Assembly: GCA_045837725.1 (NCBI GenBank)
Contig: JBEWZL010000035.1
Coordinates: 1 to 63,213 of the forward strand
DNA length: 63,213 nt
Direction of reading: 5' to 3'
Origin: Vermamoeba vermiformis
Lineage: Eukaryota; Tubulinea; Echinamoebida
Position 1 is the stretch's first letter, and each line of letters starts with the position of its first letter. The notes under the pieces are model-generated. The model made no database searches and was not told the origin of the DNA. It saw only the letters and a program-made list of their open reading frames with translations. Positions 40,925 to 52,100 of the stretch are shown piece by piece. Made by a program: the position numbers and the translations under genes.

Positions 40925-41395
40925 TTGCTGTTGTGGTTATTCAATGCTATGCAATTTTGTACTGCATCGATTTTTGTCACTTCGTTACTACATCACTCCT
41001 CACTCGTCCTTGTAAATGCTTTCGGTTAGCAAGGTAGCTAAAGTTGTCGCGATGAATTAAATGCGAAATTCGCGGCGAACTAGCGACAGCAATTTCCATG
41101 ACTTAACTAACGAGTGAATCGACACGCTAAACTTCAACCGAATAGTTAAACCATTAAATTGGTATCAATTTATCAACTATAGTCACGTAAGTAACGCTGG
41201 AGGTTCTTTTTTGATAGTTCACGAAGGAAACGGGGCTGGATGAACCCGCGTTTTCATTTCTTAGTTAGTTGTTTAAATTAAGAAAATCGCCGTAGCTATG
41301 GACTTTTTTTTTAATGTCTAATGGTGTCCTTTTTTTGCAGTTTCTCCACTCTTCAAACCTAGCCCTGGTAAATCCCTGATCGACCCTGGTAAAAC
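40925..41395. other. divergent intergenic region
   Basis: This is a shared upstream region for the tail-anchored protein (minus) and the flavoprotein (plus). A T-rich tract ending in tttgcag (about 41,330-41,340) lies just before the flavoprotein ATG and could be the acceptor of a leader intron. ccctggtaaa occurs twice in the 40 bases before the ATG. No gene is seen. Confidence 0.45.
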
Positions 41396-43220
41396 ATGAA
41401 GCCTCAAAACAGCGTCAGTCAACACAAATGTACAACAAAGCCACGCTATGACCTGGTCATAATTGGCGCAGGCCCACATGCTCTGAATTTAATTTTGCGA
41501 TATTTGGAAAAAGAAGATGCCGATCATTCATACGAATTTGCTGTTGGACTGCATTCTCGACACCACGCTAATGTTGGAAAATTAAGAGAGCATATTTTTC
41601 CGACAAATCCGAGGAAAAAAGATCTAAATAGAGTTTTGGTCGTCGATCCTGCAGGATGTTGGCTGAATGTCTGGCGAACAAATTTTGAAGCCCTCCAGAT
41701 TGAGAATCTGAGGTCACCAAGCGACATACATCCCGATCCTATCGACTCCTCGGCCCTAATATATTTTGCTGAAGAAAAAAAGGTGCGAGATCTAACTACG
41801 TAATTTTTAATATTCTAACAAATTATTCTAGCGAGCTGACGAAATACGCCCGATTACAGGCGTGCAAAGGAGCAAGAGTTATGATAGTGGAGTGAGTTTT
41901 CCTAGTTCTGCTGTCTTCAGCGATTTTTGCGAACAGCTGATCGAGAGTTATCAGCTCAACAAAGTCCTGAAAAAAGCTTCTGCGACGAGAATAACTCCCA
42001 TTTGTGATTCTGGTACGTATTAATCAGCAATATTACGCAGAATTTTTCTAATTTCCGTAGATCAAACCGCATCACATTACGCCATCGAATTATCAACCGG
42101 CGAAACTATTACTAGTGTCGCGACAGTATGTGCTATTGGCAGCACGATCGATTGTCACAACCAATTGCCTTTTTGGGCTGAAGATCATTATCACCAGAAC
42201 AAACAACTGTTGCATTGTCACGACTTGATCCAGCTTATAAAAGACAAGAATCGTAAGATTGGAACTATCAAGCTTACAATGCTATTAAAGTCGGCACTTA
42301 CATTATTATTTTTATAGCGCCAGATGTAAAAGATAAGACAGTACTTATTGTCGGTGGCGGACTTACGAGTGGTCACTTGAGCCTCTTAGCGTTGCGCGCG
42401 GGTTGCGAGAAAGTTATTTTAATATGTAGACACTGTTTGCAAGTCAAGCCATTCGATTTGGACCTTGGCTGGTAAGCTAAACAGCGTGACTTTTTTTGCG
42501 GCCGGATCTGCTCCTTTGAGACGCACTTGTGAATTCCCATTTATTAATATTCTTAATTTTAGGATTGCAGCAAAGAGTAGGCCACATAAACTGCAACAAT
42601 TCTACGCGTTGAAGCCGGAGGAGCGTTGGAAAATGATTCAAAAGTCCCGTGGCGGTGGTAGCATTAACCCTGCCGTGATGAAGGAGATGAAAGAATATAT
42701 AGACATGGGAAAGATTGAAGTGTGCGAGGATATTGAAGTATGGTCTGTTGATTGGAAGGTAGGTTAAAGTCAAGATGAAAGACGATCTCGGCAGATCTTT
42801 CCCCTGCGCCCTTCAAACGCAGATCTATTATCGGATATTGCAGTTTTAATAACCGGAATGATGTTTATTAATTTTTTATTAAACTAGAAGGAAGGAGACG
42901 ATGGTACTGAAGGACGTTTTAATGTCGAATGCAGCGACGATTCTAAGAAGTACTGTAATCATATTTGGCTCGCAACAGGCACTCAAGTCGACATTACGCA
43001 AGAGCCACTCTTCGAAGAGGTGCTAAAGCAAAGTCCTATCGAGATTGTACGAGGATTCCCCGTGGTCAGATCAGATTTGTCTTGGTCCGAGACGTACCCA
43101 GGATTGTATGTTATGGGACGGTACGCTGCATTGTCCCTCGGTCCAGACGCACTCAATTTAGCAGGAGCTCGCATGGGTAGTTGTAAAATAGTGGATAGTT
43201 TGAAGAGGTTGTTCGCTTAG
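41396..43220 (+). CDS. FAD/NAD(P)-binding monooxygenase-like oxidoreductase
   Basis: The ATG at 41396 is followed within 20 residues by an FAD-binding motif (YDLVIIGAGPHALNLIL). A substrate-side region comes next (GCWLNVWRTNFEALQIENLRS). A second dinucleotide motif (KTVLIVGGGLTSGHLSLLAL) fits NADPH binding. The C-terminal part returns to the FAD domain with NHIWLATGTQVD and YPGLYVMGRYAALSLGPDALN. The two-motif plan with an inserted helical part (RPHKLQQFYALKPEERWKMI) resembles the SidA/IucD N-hydroxylating monooxygenase group and related single-component flavoproteins. The precise substrate cannot be read. About 510 residues, seven or so exons. Confidence 0.85.
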
Positions 43221-43642
43221 CCCTCGCAATGCTCACCTAATGCAATAAACTGAACAAATTTATGCACGAGCGAATGTAAGTGATGAGGACAAGTCAATTA
43301 GAACGAGCACTAATACTTTCAAAAGTACTGGTAATCGATCTTTTGTCGCGGCATGAGCACGAGGAGCGTGCAGCCAGGAGTTAGTCTGCTTTTTTTTCTG
43401 GGCACTGACGGAGCAGAAAGCAAAACAACACATAGCAACAACAGTAATGCACCGGTTGACAGCAGTCCAAGTACAAACACCGGCGTTTAACACTTGCCGT
43501 GCCTGTCCCATTAGATAAGTACACACAGTGTTGCAAAGAAATTTCGAAATGGGTGTCAAATCTTGTCAGCCCGCTTTATTAATAACAACGCGGTGATCAT
43601 TTCTTGGCCAATAATTTAGTCGCAATCATACAAGCACGAGTA
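43221..43642. other. intergenic region, no supported gene
   Basis: A 100-codon minus-strand frame (43260-43559) contains a hydrophobic Cys-rich stretch, but it has no ATG context, splice partner or known motif. The plus-strand oxidoreductase ends just to the left, and the first exon of the lyase-like gene starts just to the right. Nothing else stands out. Confidence 0.45.
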
Positions 43643-44922
43643 ATGGCGTACAAGGTACGGAGCATTGTAAGCTAATAATTTTTACGGGAATAATCGTTAA
43701 TTAATTTGTTGATGAAAATGCACGCATTAACAAATCGTTTATAAGTATAATACTAGTATTAATTAGCAATATTAATAGGTGCACAATATAAATTATTTCG
43801 CCTTGCTGATATTCGTTATCGCAATTTTCGATTGCAACGCCCAAGAACTCGGATCTACGATAAGTTTCCGAGGAGACTGGGAAAATGGTCTTACTGGTGT
43901 TGGTAATTGGGCCAGTACCGAGTGGGCGCGTCCGAATGCCTCGATCCAGCTGATCACAGAGCCGGTGCGACAAGGCAAATACGCAGCTCGATTCGAAGTG
44001 ACCGAGAATGATTACATTAACAGTGGCGAGCGTGCTGAAGTGTCTAGCATTAGAAATGCTACTGGTGCGGTAGATCGCGCAGAAAACATACCCGGTAAAC
44101 GACAAGAATTTTTTAGATCACGGATGCTGACTTTTTTTTTCTTAGGAAATGTATTCTTCTACGCATTTAGCGCTTATTTACCTTCTCCATTTGTAAGCGG
44201 CACTTCATGGACGATTTTGTTGCAGATGCACGGACCAAACTCGTGGCCTTACGCCGGCGCCTCTCCTTCTTTTGCAGTCAGCGCGCAAGGAGTGTATGCA
44301 ATTCATGTCAACGGAGGACCTAAGAACGGCACAAAAACCAATTACCGAAATGCGGAATATAAATTCTCAGATTCAGAAATCATTCCTGACTCGTGGGAGG
44401 ACTTTGTGTTCGAGATCAAGTGGGACATTGAAAACAAAGCGTACATCAATGGCTGGCGCAGACGATGGGGCCAAGGCGAAAAAGAATTCACGCAAGTGCT
44501 GCGGGTGACCAACGAGTCCACACTGATGTACGACTGGAATTTGGTGGTCAATGGTAGGACTTGCACGTGACGTTCATGCAACTCGATCACTCATTGCCTA
44601 ATTAGGAAATGGTACCGGCACAGTGCGTGACGCGCACTACTGGAAGCATGGCGTCTACCGCGGTAGTCCCCACGTGACTCCGAATGCAACCGTGGCCATT
44701 CTCGACGGCTTCACACGTGCTCTGACATTCGCGGACGCAGTGTACGGTGCTTTTGGCGACGAGCCTGCTGCGCCGAGTGCTGGACCTGGTGGTCAGTCCA
44801 ATCAGCCTGGTGCTAACTCCACGCCTGGAGTCAACACACCAAGCACTGTGACATCAGACACTGCTAGTTTGGTTGTTAGTGCTGTTGTTGGTGTGACGGT
44901 GTTTTTAACTGCTTTGTGGTGA
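43643..44922 (+). CDS. secreted, GPI-type polysaccharide lyase-like protein
   Basis: A short first exon (ATG at 43643; MAYKVRSI) is inferred. A gtaagc donor near 43,667 and a ttaatag acceptor at 43,778 join in phase 0 to VHNINYFALLIFVIAIF, completing a signal peptide. The mature part fits the heparin-lyase-I-like group: FRGDWENGL, GERAEVSSI, VFFYAFSAYLPSPF, TILLQMHGPNSWP, DSWEDFVFEIKWDIENKAYI and YWKHGVYRGSPH near the end. The C-terminus is a Ser/Pro/Thr-rich stalk and a hydrophobic run (SLVVSAVVGVTVFLTALW) at the stop, as for GPI anchors. The protein would degrade, or merely bind, acidic polysaccharide at the cell surface. Substrate and activity are inferred. The alternative donor in AAGgtacgg would shorten the leader by four residues. 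Confidence 0.82.
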
Positions 44923-46257
44923 ATAAATTGAATGGACCAGAGTAGAAATTTCTCAGCGCGTGACGCTCGAATTATCAGCTCACCCACGACTATGTCTAAT
45001 AAGCGCAAGAAAATATTCATTGCTTTTTTGGGCCATTTTTTGATTTCGGCTTTCGCTTCGTTTTGCTCGTTGCAAAATTTGTTATTTATCGCAGAAAGAA
45101 ACAACAGCTGTATTATTAATTTCAAGTACCCGCAGCCAGTTTGAATCAACGCTCATCAATTATAATTTATTCAATATAACTATTTGCCAATGGGTCACCG
45201 GTGACCTCTTAGTGCAGATTGAGATCGTTTCTGCGTCGACCAGGCAATAGGTAAAATTATTAATTATTCCTATCACGCCTAAAATTATTGCATGATTTTT
45301 GGAAGTCGACTAAATAATTTATTCACCGAGAGATCAAATAATTTTGTTACAACAGCAGATTCGTGCCCAAACTCTGAAAATTAATTAATTAATTTCACTA
45401 TCCAGGATATAAGTAATAAATTAATTTATTATCAGACGTATTTTCAGAGTACCGCGTGAGGACGGCCCGAATGAGGATGCGTTAAAATTTTGGTAAGTTT
45501 TCTTTTGTCTAACGCCACCTACCCGAGGTCCTGACTCGAGCAACACGGAGAACATTCCGAACCTTTTCTTTCTTACTTACTAAGAACCAACGGCCAGGGC
45601 TACCTCCTAATATCAAGTAAATAATTATGGCACAGAGACAAGGATGTCGACTATGCGGGAAATATCCCATAAAAACTAAAAGGCAACGGATTCGAATCCC
45701 CGGTTGGCCGAAACGCAAAAAATTGCATGTTTGCTTCGCCTGTTGGCGAGCACAAAATTAGTTGCTAGCTAAACATCCTGCCTGTCTGCTTGTGATGCAC
45801 TTATTTTTTTACCCATCATGCGTATCTAAAAGATTGGACCGCTGTAATTCTGCAATTTTTACTGGCTGACGTTTTGGGACAGGAATTATTTAGCGATAAA
45901 TCACCTTCAAATCACCTTTTCTGCCGTGTAAATCTCATTTCACTTAAATGTTTCTATAAATAGTAATGGCGTTAAGTCCAGATTGTGGTGATTCGTATGT
46001 GATTTATCGATTATTAGTCTCAAATGCGAGTTAAACGGCGAATCGTAATCATGATCCGCCTTAAAATTTATGAAGATTTTATTTAGCTGCCAGTATGTGG
46101 CGATAAATATCATGTGCGAATGGATTATATTAACCGCCAGTTTCACGTGCAAGATGGCAACGGGACATAAAAAATCCTTGTGATTGACAGCGGATCCAAC
46201 CATAAAAACGCAAAATTCTGTTCATTTCAATTTCAATTTGATCTATAATAACACAAT
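44923..46257. other. 1.3-kb intergenic region with one tiny reading frame
   Basis: AT-rich sequence lies between the lyase-like gene and a large secreted-protein gene. Apart from the 44-codon frame at 45627-45761, a possible short exon exists near 45,447-45,490 (acceptor ttttcag, open frame VPREDGPNEDALKF, donor gtaagt). It could be a leader exon of the tiny frame, but the frames do not join. An AATAAA just after the lyase stop (44922-44927) is a likely poly(A) signal. Nothing else is recognised. Confidence 0.45.
45627..45761 (+). CDS. putative 44-residue zinc-ribbon micro-protein
   Basis: An ATG frame of 44 codons encodes a very basic peptide. CRLC sits at residues 7-10 and CFAC at 36-39, and a 25-residue basic arm (KTKRQRIRIPGWPKRKK) lies between them. 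Two CxxC knuckles at this spacing are the pattern of small zinc ribbons that bind RNA or DNA. The frame ends WRAQN. The gene is isolated, with no overlapping longer gene on either strand. It may be a true micro-protein, the last exon of a gene with an unseen leader, or chance. No family is recognised. A tRNA-like TTCGAAT inside it is coding, not a T-loop. Confidence 0.45.
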   Translation: MAQRQGCRLCGKYPIKTKRQRIRIPGWPKRKKLHVCFACWRAQN

Positions 46258-48892
46258 ATGAATACGAACAAAAAATTGTATTTATTTGTCGCTCTTGCAG
46301 CGCTGACTTTCGTCACCGTCGTGGATTCGCAAATGCTGCATACCAAGCCAGTGCATACTGTGACGGTGAATGGCAAATACTACGACACTTACGCAAAGGC
46401 AGGCACCGAGATTACATTCAAGGCAGTCGTTACGGATGCGAATGGAGATCTGACCAACCACACCATCGAAGTTCGTCGTCCTGATGGCAAAATGAGCTAC
46501 GACGGATGGTTAACGGGCGCTGAATGGCAGCCAGGTGTCGAAGGCGATGGTTCTCAATCAGTTAAAACAGCTAAGGTCACTGTAACTGATGTTGGTAAGT
46601 AACACTCGATTTTGAATTTGGATCGTCCGCTCAAAAGATTTTAATTCCACTAAATTCTTTATTCTATTACATTCCACTAGTAATTGCAACAAGATATTAT
46701 TATATTATTTCGAGTTAGGTTACCAATGGAGTTAAATCTGCGAATCTTTATTAATGAATTTCAACAAGCATCGAGATCTGTTAACAGCGACTAATAATGC
46801 GTATATTCAGGCTCGTATAACTTCGTAGCGCGTGCTACAAATGCGGAGGATACCAATGTTTACGATAGCAACATTCTTCGAGTAATTATTCTTGCCGACG
46901 ATCCGGTCACCGATGATTACGTCCCTGATACGATCTTCTTCCCCGATGGAACAGTCAATCGAGCAGAATTTGAAAAATATTGGGCTAATTGGACGCCTAA
47001 AGCAATGTCTAAGCGACTTGGCCCTACTTTTGCCGAACTTCATCCGGATGCCGCTGAAGATCGTCCAACGATTCCTCAACCTGGCACTTGGACTTGCCCG
47101 ACTTCTTATGTCAACAAATATAGTCCTTATGAATTCGGTGCTCAAGGCTGCGCAGGAGATAACGACTACTGGTCTACCGCTGGTCAAGTCGGATACGTTC
47201 CGGTAACCGAAGGTGACCCTGGCATGGACCGCGTTCAAGTCTTAGCTTACTACGACAATGTATATGCCTTGTCACCTCGTTGGGACTTCCCTAGTGGTCA
47301 ACCACATCCAGATCCACAAACGAGAGCCGCAGAGTACAACGGCAGCGCTCAATTCCCAGTGGCTTCAAAACGAAATTACGCGCAGTTACAAAATGAGGCT
47401 TTGACAGTGTACAGAAGTGGCTTGCTCGGAGTTAATGGCTTGCAGACTTCACGCGAAGGTGGTCTTTTTCCTGGTTTGAAATTTCCGTCGCACTTGATCC
47501 CGACAGATCTCGCGGTTACAAGTGGCAACGAATTGGCGTTAGTGACCCTTTGGGATACTGAAACACTAGTCGGCAAGCTCGCAGTTGTTGCTATTGAAGC
47601 CAAACACATTCCGTTCCACACTACGCAGTTCTTGGGCATGCCGAACCAAGGCTCATTCTCGGATCTGGTCTTATTAGGCTATGTTAACCTTCCAATGGTC
47701 GCTCCAAGCTCCGTAGATGCTGCTAGTAATCAAAGGTACGTTCAAATTATCCGTTACAAAATATTTCCTTATTCGGAAAGTCATTTCAACATTTGGATCT
47801 AACACTTTAACTCACAGATGGCAAGGTCCTAGTGATACTGCTGGCTTGACATTGGGTCAATTAGACTTCACTGACCCAGCACTCCGTCTTGGATTGTACA
47901 ACGGATCTTGGAATTACGTAGTGGCAGACAAAGGCTACGCTATTGTAGCCAGCAAGCTCGAGAACAAAGTCTGCATCGTCGATTTAACGCCAGTGCTGCT
48001 TGAATTTCGCGAAGCATGGTTGATGAATTTCGACGAAACTCTTGCTGCTAGATCCGCTGGCACGTGGCCACCTATGTTTGACTCCGATGCCGTAGACGTA
48101 CCTGCTGCTAAAGGAGCCCATGGACCCAATTCAGTAGCATCACCTGCCTCTCGCCATACTTGGAGTGATATGTTGCAATCGATCAAAGTTGTATGGAGCT
48201 CGGAGAATTACCGGGAAGAACCTGTCGTGAAGAAATCTGCAAAGCGTTCAGTGAAACAACTTGCAAAACCGCAAATACTCGAAACCTACGAGATGGACCA
48301 GCCTGTAGCAGTTATAGCTGGAAAATGGATCGATCGATGGACTGCCGATCGATTCAAAGCCCACGTGGCACTTGCAAACGGATCCGTCGTTATTTTGGAC
48401 ACATCGTCTTTATTGGCGCGATATGACTACCAGATCAACGAACCACTGAAGATTATGGGCTCGTTCCCTGTTTGCGAAGGTCCGACCAACATCGTTCCCG
48501 CTCGATTTGCCACCCGAAATTTACCGCTACTTCCCAAAAATGGAAATAATCCAGATACTGTTCAGTCAGATCCGGTCAACAATCACTTCTACGTCGTTTG
48601 CAGAGGCTCGCGTCAAGTCGCTGGAGTTATAACTCAAGGCGGTGAAGGAGCTGTTTACATGCGTTATCAAGACATTAGGCTAGAAGATCCGGTCAATGCC
48701 GCCGTCGCGGATCGCGGAAATGTTTTGACCATAACGGACTACAATGGCAGAAAAATTCTTAGTTTCAATCTCGGCAGCATTACTGACAGACATGGTCGCT
48801 ATTATCCAGCTCCGGCTGAAGGCTATAGTTACGTCGGAGAATTGCCTCTCGCTGGTTATCCTTTCCTAATTAGTGTTGCGAACGTCAACTAA
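46258..48892 (+). CDS. large secreted protein of unknown family
   Basis: The ATG at 46258 opens a signal peptide (MNTNKKLYLFVALAALTFVT). Three exons encode about 770 residues. An Ig/PKD-like strand region comes first (TFKAVVTDANGDLTNHTIEV, TAKVTVTDVGSYNFVARA). A long globular part follows with repeated strand units (LALVTLWDTETLVGKLAVVA, AIVASKLENKVCIVDLT, AHVALANGSVVILDTSSLLA, VLTITDYNGRKILSFNL) that look like blades of a beta-propeller. Cysteines are few. There is no membrane segment or GPI tail, so export to the outside or to the wall/cyst is likely. Exon edges are clear (donor gtaagt near 46,595; acceptor attcag near 46,810; last intron near 47,735-47,818). No enzyme motif is recognised. 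Confidence 0.8.
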
Positions 48893-49029
48893 TTACACTG
48901 TAATTGTTAGTACTAGTAGTAAATCTTTTGTTTTGTCAATTTATACTATTGGGACCCATTCCGAGACCTGTTATTATTGCGAAGGACTCGGCAAGACAAA
49001 AGTTGACGAATGTAAGTTAAAGCGTGTAG

Positions 49030-49039
49030 AATAAATAAA
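49030..49039 (+). terminator. overlapping AATAAA poly(A) signals
   Basis: Two overlapping AATAAA hexamers lie about 140 bases after the stop codon of the large secreted-protein gene, the usual position for a cleavage signal. A third similar hexamer lies 20 bases on. The opposite-strand receptor gene ends at 49165, so the two genes converge here. Confidence 0.4.
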
Positions 49040-49164
49040 ACAGTATTGTAATACTTTAATAAACCTTCAGAAATTACGGAACTTAAGAAAACTAGATTGA
49101 TGATAGGTTTTTATTTGATACAATTACAATTGCTAAATGATAATTCTACACGTTTGAAAATTCT

Positions 49165-52100
49165 TCACACGTCCAACGTTTCTTTCTTCTTATCTTTGTC
49201 TTTGCCACCCTGTTCTTTCTTCTTGGGAAGTTCCCCGTACATGTCGATAATTGCATTCAACAAATGAATCATCTGCGCTGATTTCTCTTCATCTTCAATC
49301 TGTGTGAATCGTTCACGAATCTTGTTTTCGTTTCGTATAATGTGTTCGTGCAAGTACGCGAGTGAGTTGAGTCGAACTTCGCTTGGCAGTTCAAGATCCA
49401 TTTTCACTTTCGCTTGTGCTCGTTCTTGTGGATTCTAAGAAAAAAAAATATAAGTCTCATTTGCTATCAAGAGATGTTCTATTTGTAAAAGGCTGTTTGG
49501 ACGCGTCAAAATAAAACAATAAAAAAATAAAAATATTACCAAAATGCTGCGATAAAAGTCGGCAATCTTAGGTCTGTTTCGATTGAGGAAGTCGCTCAAG
49601 TTCTCCATATACGCTTCTTTGTTGTTCGTGGCCATGTTCGCAAGTGTTTGGAGCACTTTAGCAATCAGAACAAGTTGTCGTTGCGCCACTGGATTTGGTG
49701 CTTCATGGAGAAGGCCGTAGTAGTGAGGAGCTGTCAGCGCTGGGCCGATGTAACTACGAGAAGACATCAAACATTAGACATTTCCTTATTTGGTAATAAT
49801 ATCACGCAGCCACTCACCGCAAGAACAAAAGACCACCAATGGCTTTGAATACTGCATCTTCATTACCAAATTTGTCCATGATAGTGTATGACATACGAGC
49901 AAAGATTTGACGGAATTCACTGAACGAAGAAGTCAGTCACGTGATTGACCAATTAGCGCGGCATTTAACTTACTTTGGTACTTTGTCGTCACCGTTCTTG
50001 ATCACTGTGAAGATCTTTTGACAGGCAAGAGCGAGTTGATAAACATTCTGATCGGTGTCAACACTCGCATCTTTGATCTTGTTCGGATCAACTTCCATTT
50101 CAATCTGAAGCAACGATGCTCCTTTGTCGTCGCTGTTCATTCTGTCTGCTTCTTTCATCGCTTTTGCTGCCACTGTGTTGAGTTCATTCACGACTATTGA
50201 ATGAACAGCGTTAGCCGGTGTTATCACTTTGACACTTTGACACTTTGACATTTTGACACGTTACGTGTCAGAAGTATTGAAATGTCGCTCACCTCTTGCC
50301 AAAGTGGACCACAAGTACTTTGTACCAACGAGTTTCGAGTAGTACTTGAACATCTTGCTGCCAATGCTGTTCAAACGGAAGATGGTGTTCTCGCTCGATG
50401 CTTTTCGTGCTTCTTCTGACACAAAGTACTGCAGCATTTCTGCACCTTGTTGCTTGTTTTGAGCCAAGAAGATCAAGTACTTTGCAACCTGTTTGAAACG
50501 GAGTCATTAGCGCATTTGCTTCAATGAATCGATGTCGAACTTACAGCGTCTTGTTCAGTAGGCGCAGTGACTTCTGCAACTGCATCAACAAAAGTTCTGT
50601 CACGACTCATCAGAACATCTTCTAGTTGTCTACGCAAAGATGTATAATCAGTAAGTGAACGATAAGAACATCAATTTGAAGTACTCACTGATAGTCGTCT
50701 TTGGCATTGATCTTGTATTTAAGTGTCAAGTCAGTTTGATAAGCCACCATCAAATAATCAGGCTCCACAACTTCAACGATCAATCCGCCACGACGTTTTC
50801 GCCAGCGCATGAACAGGATCAACAGCACTGTGCCTGCAATCAGTGCCGATCCACCAACTACAACTCCTGCAACCAATCCTGCAACGTCAATGGCTGCACT
50901 ACAGTTTTCAGCCCAAAGCTCGGGAGTGCCGCATGTTGCTTGCGTTGTGCACGTGTTTGATTCTGAGCACCAGCCACAAAGATTCTTTGCGATACATTGA
51001 GAGCACGATGTCAGTTGAGAGCAGTCTGTTTGGTGTAGGTTGTTAGCATTGTTGAGTGATGATAATGCGCCAAAGTGACTTACCAACGAAAGTGAACGGC
51101 ACTGGTCCAGCAATCGAAGTACTTTCGAACAACAATCTGAAGTTCAAACTGCTCTCAAAGATTACTTTTGGAGGTGTGCACATCAGTGACGAAGAGTTGA
51201 CAATTGTTGCAGATACTTTTGGAACTCCTTCGAACTCGCAAAAGAACGAGTCTGAAACTGATCTCTTCTTTGTTGTGGTCGTTTCGTTTGGCACCACTGA
51301 AGCAAGCGCAACAAATGGATCGATGGAGGGGTTGACTTCGATAGTCAGTGTGTCGTTGCCGAACAATGTTGCGTAGTTTGGAGAAACTGTCAGATCTGAA
51401 AAAACAATTAACTTTAGCTTAGTCATGATAAATGAATTAACAACAATAACACTCACCAATGCATTGTCGCAAAAAGAACTCTTCAGAGCCTGTGCATCGA
51501 GTTTGAGGACCACACGACTTGGTTGTCAAGCACCAACCACAGTACGGTGAGTCTGACATGCATTGTGACTGACATCCTGATCCTGTTGAGAACGAGTTGC
51601 AGCCTAAAAGTAATTGTGTCAGATGATGCCATATGATAAGATCTCTATGCTCGCTTACTGAAGAAGGTGAAGTTGAGAGGAGCGTTTGGTGCAATATCGT
51701 CACCGTTCAACAACACACGTAACTGAACGTCACCAATCAAACGACGGCGAGAAGGCGTGACACAAGTCAAGATGTTTGCATTGACAGCATTAATAGTCGT
51801 GCTATCAGCAGGCTGATCATCGAACAAGCACGTGTACGAAAAGTCAGCACGGTTGAAGAACGGTCCGCCAGAAACAACGACTGTTTCGCCTCCCTCGAAG
51901 TATCCGTAGTTTGGAGTAACGCTGTCGAGGGCTAGTTATGTTGTTAGTAATGCGTGATAGTGAAAAAGAAATTTCAAGACGTACTTGGGCACTGAGTTTG
52001 AGTGATATCACCAGCGTTACATTCAAATGCACAATACTGAGTGCACCAATTGCAACGAGTATTCGTCGGGGCCAAACACTCATTACAGCCACTCGTGATT

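Noticed and set aside
43260-43559. Minus-strand hydrophobic Cys-containing frame
   Set aside because: No convincing ATG or splice partners, and its composition follows the local base content.
45684-45706. tRNA T-arm-like sequence (ggattcgaatcc)
   Set aside because: The flanking stem pairs poorly, no D or anticodon arm fits upstream, and the bases lie in frame inside the zinc-ribbon micro-protein.
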